From contig CP145409.1 of the NCBI GenBank assembly GCA_036867785.1, positions 1 through 64,000 of the forward strand: 64,000 bases of DNA. Direction: 5' to 3'. This DNA is from Plasmodiophora brassicae. Lineage: Eukaryota; Endomyxa: Phytomyxea; Phytomyxea; Plasmodiophorida. Below the pieces are notes generated by a model. That model was not told where the DNA came from. It ran no database searches and saw only the letters and a program-made list of their open reading frames with translations. This document shows, piece by piece, positions 23,777 to 31,879 of the stretch (its first letter is position 1; the number at the start of each line of letters is the position of its first letter). The translations under genes were made by a program, and so were the position numbers.

Positions 23777-23898
23777 CAGGAGCCAACCTGCCTTAATGCG
23801 ACTACCCTGTATGAATGAAGATTCTAACAACGCACAGTGCCTGGTGTCGTATATGGAGAATTAACTGCCGGATCGTCGCCGCCCACACGCGTACGTGC

Positions 23899-24639
23899 CT
23901 AGAGCAGCTTGAGGTGGCCGGTGACATTCCGTAACTGGTGGCTGGTAGCAGGACCGACGGCCAGGACAGTGACGGAATGGGCAGGCACCTGCGTCCGGCC
24001 CGCATCGACGACCGTATGGGTGGCGATCCCGGCGCGTTCGGCGGCCTGTGCTGTGGATTCGCTGTTCCGCCGGGAAACAATCGAACATGAGAATTCGGTT
24101 CAGGCCCGACGTGCAGTCCATGTGACGACGTACAGGTCAGACAGCGTGTTGGCCTTGACGGCGATCTTGGTCTCTCCGGACAATCGCCAACGGCGGACGA
24201 GATCGGGCTGGTCGCGTACGCCGGCCTTGTACGCGCCCAGGGCCGCATGTGCACATTGTGCTAGCACCCCCCACATGTCAGTTCGATGAACCATTCACGG
24301 AGAGATCGCCGTGGATCTCGTCGTACCGCACGCCTTCCCACGGCCCATCTTCAGGTCTTGCCGGACGACCAGCATCAGGCGCAGGTCGTCGTCGTCGTCG
24401 TCCCCTTCGTCGCTGTCCGATTCGTCATCATCCACCATGGCATGGGCAGCGGCGTGTGGCAGGTGCTCAACGGCGGGCGTTGAGCGTCGCGCGATGCGCT
24501 CGACGAGTGCGCCGAGAAGGACGCCGACTACAGCCGTACACGACACGGCCAGCGCAACTGCGCCTCCCGTCATCAGTACCTGTCTGATCGGGCGGGCGCG
24601 GGCGCGGGCACTGCAATGCGCGCGCTCCGCACCCGGCAT
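23899..24639 (-). CDS. PTRH2: Peptidyl-tRNA hydrolase 2 (PTH2/Bit1 family), membrane-anchored
   Basis: Three exons (24639-24327, 24260-24130, 24045-23899) with introns of 66 and 84 bases give 196 residues, close to the family norm. After the ATG a single hydrophobic segment (~residues 21-45, GGAVALAVSCTAVVGVLLGA) and an acidic linker precede the catalytic domain. The domain reads LVVRQDLKMGRGK, then AQCAHAALGAYKAG, KIAVKAN, VVDAGRTQV and the terminal VTGHLKLL. These are the PTH2 signature blocks, including the conserved DLKMGKGK lysine and the T-H-D type active-site segment. The enzyme hydrolyses peptidyl-tRNA released from stalled ribosomes. The N-terminal segment suggests mitochondrial outer-membrane placement as in animal Bit1. 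It converges tail-to-tail with the helicase gene. Confidence 0.93.
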
Positions 24640-24800
24640 CAGGACCCGCGCCTCATACGTATGACGTAGGACGACGTCGTATCACCTCAGGCACACCCAG
24701 GTTCCAATATTACATTTGCAGCAATATATTACCGACGGGTTGTCGTGGACGTGTACAAAGGAGGGGACCGCACCACGAATAATGGTTGCAGTGGCAGCGG

Positions 24801-27075
24801 TCAACGATTGCGCATCGGGCCGAGGGGCGCCAGGCTGCACGCACGAGGGGAGCAGAGGTACGACGACGATGCCATGCGGTACTGGGCGTGCGCCCCGTTC
24901 TCGATATGGATCGGGGAGCCCAGCTCGCCGAACGCATCCACGATGAACGTCGCCTGGGATCGGTATTCGCCGCGGATCACATCGCTCAGGCAGCTGAATG
25001 GGACCAGGTTCGGATGCCGCCGCTTGACGGCATCCATCGGGCCGTATCGCCACGCCCGGCTCGTCATCGACTGGATCCACGTTTCGTGGCAGATCATCGC
25101 GACGCAGTCTGCCAGTTGCTGCAGGCCGGCCGGGTCCAGGTCGACGGTCGCCGACCGACGCTTGGTGCCGATCGTGTAGCCCAGCTCGGCAACGGCCGCA
25201 CACACTCGACGAACACAGTCGACCTTCTCGGTTCGGATCTCTTCGCTTAGCCTGCGCACGACATTGTCAGTTGGAGGCACCGACACGCCATAGTAAGCAT
25301 CCCGTTTTCCTACTCGTTGAACGGAACGAGGTCGGCGTGCGTTCGCCTGTTTAGGTCAGTGACCTTGGACAGCGACCAGTTACGCGCGAGCTTGTCTAGA
25401 GCCCAGTTCGAGTGCGCCCGCTCGGCCACCGCCTCGTACGACAAGTTGGCCAGGTCGCAGCCGTCGCCATTTGACGCGTCGTCGTCCGCAAGGACCGCCC
25501 TCGACAAACTTCCGGCGATGGCGGCAGACCCCGACATCGATCGGGACATGCGGCGCAGTGACGAAGCGTCGCAAGTGGAGGAGAACGCCCGGCGAACGGT
25601 CCGTTGCGAATGTGCCAGGTGCGCTCCTGACGACGAATGCATTGCCATGGACTGCGGGATTGTTGTAGGCATGGAGGCAGCCGAGGCGGACGTCGAGCTG
25701 CATAGGCGAGGTCGTTGTAGGACGTGGATGCAGAGCTGCCTGTAGAACTGGTCCCGCTGGGCGACGCTATCCATCTGCCCTGCATAGGCATGACAAGCTA
25801 GTTAGCGGGGGGGCGCGTGCGCGTTCTTCGTTGCCCATCTGGCACGATGCGTTACCTCGAAACAGTTTCGACTTGCGCATGGACTGACACAAATACTGAA
25901 TGTGGATCTCCGCTGGAGCTGGAAGGCCGTTCGAGCGCTTCCGTGATGATGGTTTGACGAGGACGACATCGAGGATCATGGTGCTTGGAAGAAGGACGTT
26001 GTCGCAATCGTCAAACGTGTCCGTTGAACCGGCGCCGACTGCCCGAAAACATCAGTTAACGTAACCGCCCAAGCTCGACACAGCATGCGACACGTACTCT
26101 TCATGCCGTTCAATGACGAATTCGATGATGGCGTCAGCGTCATCGATAGCGACAGGTCGGATCGGCGCCTGGGGCTGCTCAGCATCTCACTGACGACCCT
26201 GCGCTCGGTGTTAGTCGCATCGTCAACCGCGATTGGGTGACCCGAAATCCCATACTCGGGCTTGACGATGGCCAGCGAGTGCAGCAGCGTGTCAATTTCG
26301 AACACGCGGCGCGAGTTTCGGTTGATCCTGTTGATCTTGACGACATTGTATCGCAGTATGGACGCCGGCAGCACCTCACTACCCGCATCGGATTCCCGGC
26401 GGCTTCCGGCACGGCTTTCACTGCCAACAGGCGAGTCGCAGTCGTCGAATGCACCCGCGGCAGCCGCCATGATCTTCTGACACGAGATCCTCGTTCGTGA
26501 TCGTTCGCATTGCAGCCACTTGCACACTGTCAGCAGCGCCGCGATGTGGGCAATCGCAGGCGAAGTCAGCGTCCACTGCATGGCTGTCCCCATAGATTAG
26601 CAATGTGCACGGCGATACGGTCAGGCAGCATGCTGTTGTTGGTGGTTCCCGTACCTGAGTTGGCGTTGAGGATTCGGTCGATGCAGGACTGCAGGTGGGA
26701 CTGTTCGTCGGCGAGAACGATGGCGACCACATTGGCGAGATCAGGACGGGCGCCTATGCACTGCCGGATATCGTCGATGCGGTCGGCGACGGTGGCGGCA
26801 GGCGCGGCAGCCTTGCGCCGGTACACGACGAGATCCGGCGACGCCCGTGGGAACGCGTCCACGCGATGCTGCGTCAGGATGTGCGTCTGGTCGGGCTGCA
26901 GCGCACGCGTCCGGCTATGTATCTTGGCGACTTCCGTCCATCGCAGCCCGCTGCAGTCGACGAGCGAATCGGCCAGGGCCGTCGTCGACACCGGCGACGA
27001 TCGCGACCCGGTGCCCGTCGACTCGGACGGCGTCAGCGGCAGCGCGTCATCGGGCGGCGTCCAGGACAGCGGCAT
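24801..27075 (-). CDS. PH-like plus tandem RyR-domain protein (multi-exon model)
   Basis: The last exons carry two ryanodine-receptor repeat (RyR) domains. The first, at ~25445-25310, has EAVAERAHSNWALDK and HADLVPFNE. A ~60-base intron (GTAGGA...GCGCAG, ~25250-25308) continues it to LSEEIRTEKVDCVRRV. The second, at ~25115-24950, has CVAMICHETWIQ, AWRYGPMD and HPNLVPFSCLSD. Upstream exons encode a PH-like beta-rich domain (ILRYNVVKINRINRNSRRVF at ~26370, ending with FRGQMDSVAQRDQFYRQL across an intron near 25783-25860). A further helical N-terminal part starts from an ATG at 27075. RyR domains are best known from ryanodine receptors and from bacterial or phage proteins, where they bind ligands. 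No channel segment is visible here. Splicing of the N-terminal half is tentative. Confidence 0.7.
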
Positions 27076-27636
27076 GGTGCCGCGCGCCGCCCACGAAGAC
27101 GCGCACACCCCACACACACACACACCGGTAGTGGGGCGGGTGTTGGCCACTTACAAAATGTCGGCACCGACCCCCCACTGCGAGTCACGCCGCCACCACC
27201 CGTGGGACGGTCCTGCCGCGGCGCCCCTCAACGCTCTAAGTATAGGAGCCCCCGTCACCTGACTTATTTTAGATGTGGGCGCAGTCAGGGCGTCCGGATT
27301 TGGTCGACGCCGCCACTGCCGGTTTGGGGGAGGGAGGCAGTGCGCACCCCCGTGCCGCAGTCGGAACGCGTCCTGCTCCGAAACCAAACTGCCCTCTGGC
27401 ACGGCAGCTCTCAACTGCGCAACGTTGCGTGTTGCGCCTGTCGCAAGTCGGGTATCGTGCGAGAGAGCGCACTGCCCCGGCGCCGGTATCGTCGTCCGTC
27501 AGCGCGGATTCCGACGAAGCCCTTCGGTGCGCATCGCTCTACAGCGGACGCGCTAAGCGCAAGGTTACGTCAGGTCGCCACGTACGATCGGAACCGTTGC
27601 CTGCTGAACCGGGTGGCCATGCGTCCACACTGGACG
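27076..27636. promoter_or_regulatory. Divergent intergenic region between the RyR-domain gene and the first mucin gene
   Basis: This interval separates a minus-strand gene start (27075) from a plus-strand gene (27757). It holds GGCGTCCGGATTTGGTCGAC (27289-27308) and TGCCGGTTTGGGGG (27317-27330). Close copies of both recur in the divergent interval at 40232-40251 and 40331-40344. I see no convincing ORF. Confidence 0.45.
27107..27126. repeat. (CA)n microsatellite
   Basis: An alternating CACACA tract lies just upstream of the RyR-domain gene start. Confidence 0.8.
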
Positions 27637-27735
27637 GTGATGTCACGGTGCGGGGCAGTGACGTCACGCTTCCGAGCGCCCAGTGGCGAATATCGCCCTG
27701 CACGTGACTAAGCATCCGCCATTCACAACGAAAAC
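27637..27735 (+). promoter_or_regulatory. Shared promoter module, copy 1 (CRE-like)
   Basis: GTGATGTCACG (27637-27647), then ACGTCACGCTTCCG (27661-27674, containing the palindrome TGACGTCA at 27659-27666), then TTCACAACGAAAAC (27722-27735) lie immediately upstream of the ATG at 27757. The same three elements in the same order precede the neighbouring paralogue-like gene. TGACGTCA is the classic bZIP/CREB site. Confidence 0.7.
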
Positions 27736-27756
27736 CCAGTGCTTGATCGCGCCAAC

Positions 27757-29103
27757 ATGACGTCGTCGTACGTCGCCGGCGCCGCGCTTGCAATCCTGCT
27801 GATAGCGTCATCGGCCACGGCCGTCCCCATCGTGCACGGCGATGAGAACGACCAGCCGGCCGGCGCGGATGCAAAGCCGGCCACTGCCGTCGACTACGAC
27901 AAATCCATGGGCGGCGCATCCACCAACGGAGCGACATCGACAACGACGACCACATCTGGCGGGGGCAACGGTCGAACGTCCACTACTGCGACCGGGCACG
28001 CTCCTGGAACTGGCTCGGCAACGACGACCACCTCTTCCTCGGCTGGACAGCACCCCACTGCCGGCCCCGGTACGCGTACCGATCAGGGTGTCGGCGCAGA
28101 TGCCTCGGGAAGGAAGACCATGACGACGACAACGAGGTCGGGTGCGTCGTCTGCAGCGCCGCCGCCCTCCGGAACGCCGGCCACAACGACCACGACGAGG
28201 GGCTCTGGTGGTGGGGCCGATGAAACCGGCAGTTCTGGTCACATGATGAAGAAGACGACGACGACGACAACGCGACGCGGTGGTACCGACGCCCAGCCCG
28301 TTCCGCACCCGGCACCGTCGTCGAATGCGAGGCCAGTGCACCCATCCACCGTGGTCAACGCGCAACCGGTCAAGCCGACCTCTGCTCCCGCGAACAAGAC
28401 GAACCCGGCACCGAAGCCATCGCCGGCCCCGAAGCCATCGTCGGCACCGAAGCCATCGCCGGCCCCGAAGCCATCGTCGGCACCGAAGCCGGCGCCGGCA
28501 CCCGCGAAGAACGCCACGTCGCCGGCGCACGCACCGAACAGCACGCACCCGCAGCCAAGCCCGGCTGGACCGTCGCCATCCGACGTTCTGGCCCAGATTC
28601 GGGGCGGGTCGCCTTCACGTGCACCGGCGCCCCTGTACGACGGACCTGCACCGGCACCGTCTCGTAGCCCAGGTGCGGCCCTGTACGGAAGCGTACCCGG
28701 ACCGTCACCGCAGGCGCTCTACGGGTCGGCACCCGCGCCGTCTGCCCGCGCGCCGGCGCCCGCGCCGACAAGATCAAACCCGGCATTGTACAGTTCGAGT
28801 ACGCGCCCCGCACCGGCACCTGCACCCAAGACGTCGTACGTGCAGCCGTCACGAGCGCCGCCACCACCGGCCATGTACGCGGCGCACACATCCGCCGATT
28901 GCCCGCACATGCAAGGCAACTCGGGCGCGCCCGCACCATCGTCGTACAACAGTGCCGCTGGCAGCGCGTCGGCATCGACGTCGGCGGCAGGCACTTATGA
29001 TGACGCAAATGGCGATCAGGAGGAGAACGCGGGCACTAGGGCGCCCGGACCCATGGCGCCCGCCATTGTCCTGGCCCTGGCCACGCTCCTGATCAACGTA
29101 TGA
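27757..29103 (+). CDS. Secreted GPI-anchored mucin-like protein 1 (Ala/Pro/Thr/Ser-rich)
   Basis: A single exon of ~448 codons from the ATG at 27757; the frame extends upstream only through a GTG. An N-terminal signal peptide (SSYVAGAALAILLIASSATA) and a short hydrophobic C-terminus (APAIVLALATLLINV) without a cytoplasmic tail fit a GPI-attachment signal. The body is low complexity: Thr/Ser runs typical of O-glycosylation, an APKPS-type repeat at ~28405-28500, and repeated ALYGS or LYxS units toward the end. No enzymatic domain is present. It lies 341 bases upstream of a second gene of the same design, with matching promoter motifs, so the pair probably arose by duplication and is co-expressed at the cell surface or wall. 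Function is unknown. Confidence 0.88.
   Translation: MTSSYVAGAALAILLIASSATAVPIVHGDENDQPAGADAKPATAVDYDKSMGGASTNGATSTTTTTSGGGNGRTSTTATGHAPGTGSATTTTSSSAGQHPTAGPGTRTDQGVGADASGRKTMTTTTRSGASSAAPPPSGTPATTTTTRGSGGGADETGSSGHMMKKTTTTTTRRGGTDAQPVPHPAPSSNARPVHPSTVVNAQPVKPTSAPANKTNPAPKPSPAPKPSSAPKPSPAPKPSSAPKPAPAPAKNATSPAHAPNSTHPQPSPAGPSPSDVLAQIRGGSPSRAPAPLYDGPAPAPSRSPGAALYGSVPGPSPQALYGSAPAPSARAPAPAPTRSNPALYSSSTRPAPAPAPKTSYVQPSRAPPPPAMYAAHTSADCPHMQGNSGAPAPSSYNSAAGSASASTSAAGTYDDANGDQEENAGTRAPGPMAPAIVLALATLLINV
28405..28498 (+). repeat. 18/36-base tandem repeat in mucin-like gene 1
   Basis: Alternating 18-base units GAAGCCATCGCCGGCCCC and GAAGCCATCGTCGGCACC form a 36-base higher-order repeat encoding PKPSPA / PKPSSA. 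Confidence 0.85.
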
Positions 29104-29255
29104 TGATCATTATACAACGTCGACGGTTATTCCACTGCAAACATCGACCCGTGTGCCATACGCGTCATGCGCTATACTTCGCTCACGAAGCAAGGCGGAA
29201 CACATCACTGGAGGCGACAGGAACGTTCTCAGGTGCGTGACGTTCCGGTGCGCGC

Positions 29256-29345
29256 GTGATGTCACGATCCAGATAGCGGTCGCTTCCGGCCCCGGGTACG
29301 ACGTCACGCTTCCGGCATGTGGTTACCGCTTCACAAACGAAAACA
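29256..29345 (+). promoter_or_regulatory. Shared promoter module, copy 2 (CRE-like)
   Basis: GTGATGTCACG (29256-29266), ACGTCACGCTTCCG (29301-29314) and TTCACAAACGAAAAC (~29330-29345) precede the ATG at 29444. The order matches copy 1 while the spacing differs (34 against 13 bases, then 15 against 47). This favours selection on the elements over mere recent duplication of the whole interval. Confidence 0.7.
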
Positions 29346-29443
29346 CGCCTTCCCAGGCACAGGTATCCCGGTCGCCCATCCCCACCGCCCATCGCGATCC
29401 CCGGAACCGTTTCAACCTGCAAACGCCCCTGTATCCAACACCA

Positions 29444-30763
29444 ATGACGACGATGACCGCTGGTGTCGTCCTCATTGCCATCATCGTGACCACTGCGACG
29501 AGTGCCACCGCCGCCCAGAGTGCCAGCGACGGCGCGATGCGTCCGGCGCCACATAGCGTCGTCGTGCCTGGAGCGCCCGCACCCACGCCCCGTTCAGCAG
29601 TGCCGTCGTCGCCGAACACGACGACGCCGCTTGCGAGTCCAGACTCGGGCGCTCCACGCCCTGCACCGTCAAGTCATTCACCAACACCAGCGAATGGTCG
29701 CCCCACGTCGCGTTCATCGCCCAGCAACCCACGAAGCCAGACAAAGATTCAAGACGAAGACCACGACGACTTCGACGACGACCTGGACATGAAGGGTTTC
29801 CGTCACCGTGACCATGATGACGAGGACGATGATGACGAGGACGAGGATGATGATGAGGAACTCGATGCCCATCACAATCGTCAAGCGCGCCGTCAGGCAC
29901 CGACGCAAACGTCATCGACCCGAAACGGGAGGAAGGTGTCTGCGATGACGTCGAGCGGGTCGACGCCGGCTGCGAACATGACCACGCCGAGCACGAACAC
30001 ATCCAGTCTGCAACCCATCGTCCCATTCCCTGACCAGAGTGCGGCGGCCGCCGCCACGAAGAACGCTTCGACGACGTCCCCAACCGCACCGGGCTCTGCG
30101 GCCCTCTCGGCATCTGCCGGCAACGCGTCCGCCAACACCACCACCACCACCGCCGCCAACTCAGCCAACGTCAACTCAAACCCGACCACTGGCGCAGGCA
30201 CGTCACCGAGCGACGCCGCTGCCTCGGTGCTGTCGTCCATGCGCGCCGCTGCGCCGCCAGTGGCACGCTCGACGACGTCGTCGATGGGTGCTGCGCCTGC
30301 TACGGCGGTGCCGGGAACCGCTTCATCGTCGACGATGTACACGCCGCCTACAACGGCGTCCTCGCTGTACGCCTCGCCTACGCGTCGCTCGACGACAATG
30401 TACTCGACGCCGGCGACGCTGTACGCGAGGCCGTCAGCGCCCACGACGCTGTACAGGGCCGTGCCGACGCCAGCACCTACTCCAGCAGTCGTGTACCGGC
30501 CAGCGCCCGCCGCCATGTACACGACGACGCCCGCGCCGGCACCATGTGAGACGCCGTCGCCCGCGTCCCGAGCACCGGCACCGCAACCGACCCTGGCGAC
30601 CACGTCGGCGTACATGAGCAGCAGCAGCAACGCCCGGGCGCCGCCTGACGCGTCTGTGAACGCCACGCCTGCTTCATCGTACTCGTCGGCGGATCGCCTG
30701 ACCGGCACCCGGTATAACGTCGCGCTCGGCGTCGTGCTCGGCGCCGTCCTGCTGCTCGTCTAG
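29444..30763 (+). CDS. Secreted GPI-anchored mucin-like protein 2 with acidic block
   Basis: The ATG at 29444 opens a single exon of 439 codons. A signal peptide (TAGVVLIAIIVTTATSATA) and a C-terminal hydrophobic tail (YNVALGVVLGAVLLLV) again suggest GPI anchoring. Unlike its neighbour it has an Asp/Glu block at ~29755-29865 followed by a basic segment, then long Thr/Ala/Ser stretches with several NxT/S sites and LY/MY-containing repeats (TMYSTPATLYARPS). The shared layout and promoter motifs mark it as a paralogue or partner of the gene at 27757. A surface or extracellular-matrix role is inferred. Confidence 0.88.
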   Translation: MTTMTAGVVLIAIIVTTATSATAAQSASDGAMRPAPHSVVVPGAPAPTPRSAVPSSPNTTTPLASPDSGAPRPAPSSHSPTPANGRPTSRSSPSNPRSQTKIQDEDHDDFDDDLDMKGFRHRDHDDEDDDDEDEDDDEELDAHHNRQARRQAPTQTSSTRNGRKVSAMTSSGSTPAANMTTPSTNTSSLQPIVPFPDQSAAAAATKNASTTSPTAPGSAALSASAGNASANTTTTTAANSANVNSNPTTGAGTSPSDAAASVLSSMRAAAPPVARSTTSSMGAAPATAVPGTASSSTMYTPPTTASSLYASPTRRSTTMYSTPATLYARPSAPTTLYRAVPTPAPTPAVVYRPAPAAMYTTTPAPAPCETPSPASRAPAPQPTLATTSAYMSSSSNARAPPDASVNATPASSYSSADRLTGTRYNVALGVVLGAVLLLV

Positions 30764-30851
30764 AGCCGTTACGCACAGACGTGCCTCCTTCATTCATAAA
30801 AGCAGAACGTGTGCGGTGGTCGACGCGAGCGCCTGATCTGTACAAGATCGG

Positions 30852-31553
30852 TTAGGGGCGCGGCGGCGCCGCCGGGCCGGCCGCCTTGGCGAACGGCGAC
30901 ACGCCCTTGCTGAAGATGTACGATTGCACGTACTGGGTCAGCGACGTCGTGTTACGCGGGCGCGACCAGCGAGGTGACGATTCGTACTGGCATGGGGACA
31001 GTTAGTGTTCACGCGAGCGACGGCACCTGCGGGGCGCGGCGCGCGCCTACCCGCGTCGCATCCCAGCCGATCTCGTGCGACGTCGTGATCGGCATGTCCA
31101 GCTTCTCGGTCGGCAGCATGTCCGCCTCGTGGAACATCTTACGCAGGCGGTCTACCAGTAAGGAAGTCGTCAGCGCGCCTGGCGGGGTCACCATGTCGGA
31201 CGATACTGACATTCGGGGTCGTCTTTGAGGTTCGCGACCCGCTGGGCGGCCTCGGCCTCGTACTGCCGCTCCTCGGCCATCATCTGGTTGGCCGCGGCGA
31301 CGATGTCCTTGACGGGTTTGGGCGTGCAGTGGTTCGGCTTGTCGGTGATGACCACAACTGAGCACGGGCCGATCAATATGGTGGGATGTCATCGGGCTTG
31401 TGCGGTGTCCCAGGCCGTACTGGTGCGCGGGTTGGCGCTGAAATGCGTGTTGACCTTGAGCGTGGCGATCTCCTTGCGAATGTGCTCCGTCCAGACTTCC
31501 TGCACCAGCTTCTGCTTCTCCAACGTCTCCACTGCGCTCGACGCCGCCGCCAT
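30852..31553 (-). CDS. CFAP144: CFAP144 (FAM183) ciliary microtubule inner protein
   Basis: Four exons can be threaded. The first is from the ATG at 31553 (MAAASSAVETLEKQKLVQEV to NPRT). A ~67-base intron leads to IVVITDKPNHCTPKPVKDI, a ~55-base intron to RLRKMFHEADMLPTEKL and TTSHEIGWD, and a last intron to NTTSLTQYVQSYIFSKG, ending at the TAA at 30852. The TxSQEIGWD-like motif, the TDKP block and the C-terminal aromatic segment are hallmarks of FAM183/CFAP144, a small protein lining axonemal doublet microtubules. Its presence implies that the organism builds motile flagella at some life stage. Small-exon boundaries are inferred from phase. Confidence 0.8.
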
Positions 31554-31724
31554 CCCTATTAGCGCGCGTGTGCGTGTCCCAGTGTGTCAGTGGGTACCCG
31601 CGCGAACCTGGCCGTCAAGGCGTACTAATTCGTTATCTAACGGGCGCATGCTAGGTCACCACTGGCTGCAACGGCCGTGTTGGGTGTAGCACGGTCATCG
31701 GAAGTTGTGTTCATGGGCGGACCC

Positions 31725-31844
31725 TCAGTTTAAGGATAGTAGTCGAGACTTGAGTCTCCCGCAGCTCGCTGTGGCTGCTCTCGACGAGCGCCTCGACAGG
31801 CCGCCGTCCGCACGGGGACCCAAACGTTCGCCATTACCACCAGC

Positions 31845-31879
<35 letters not shown>

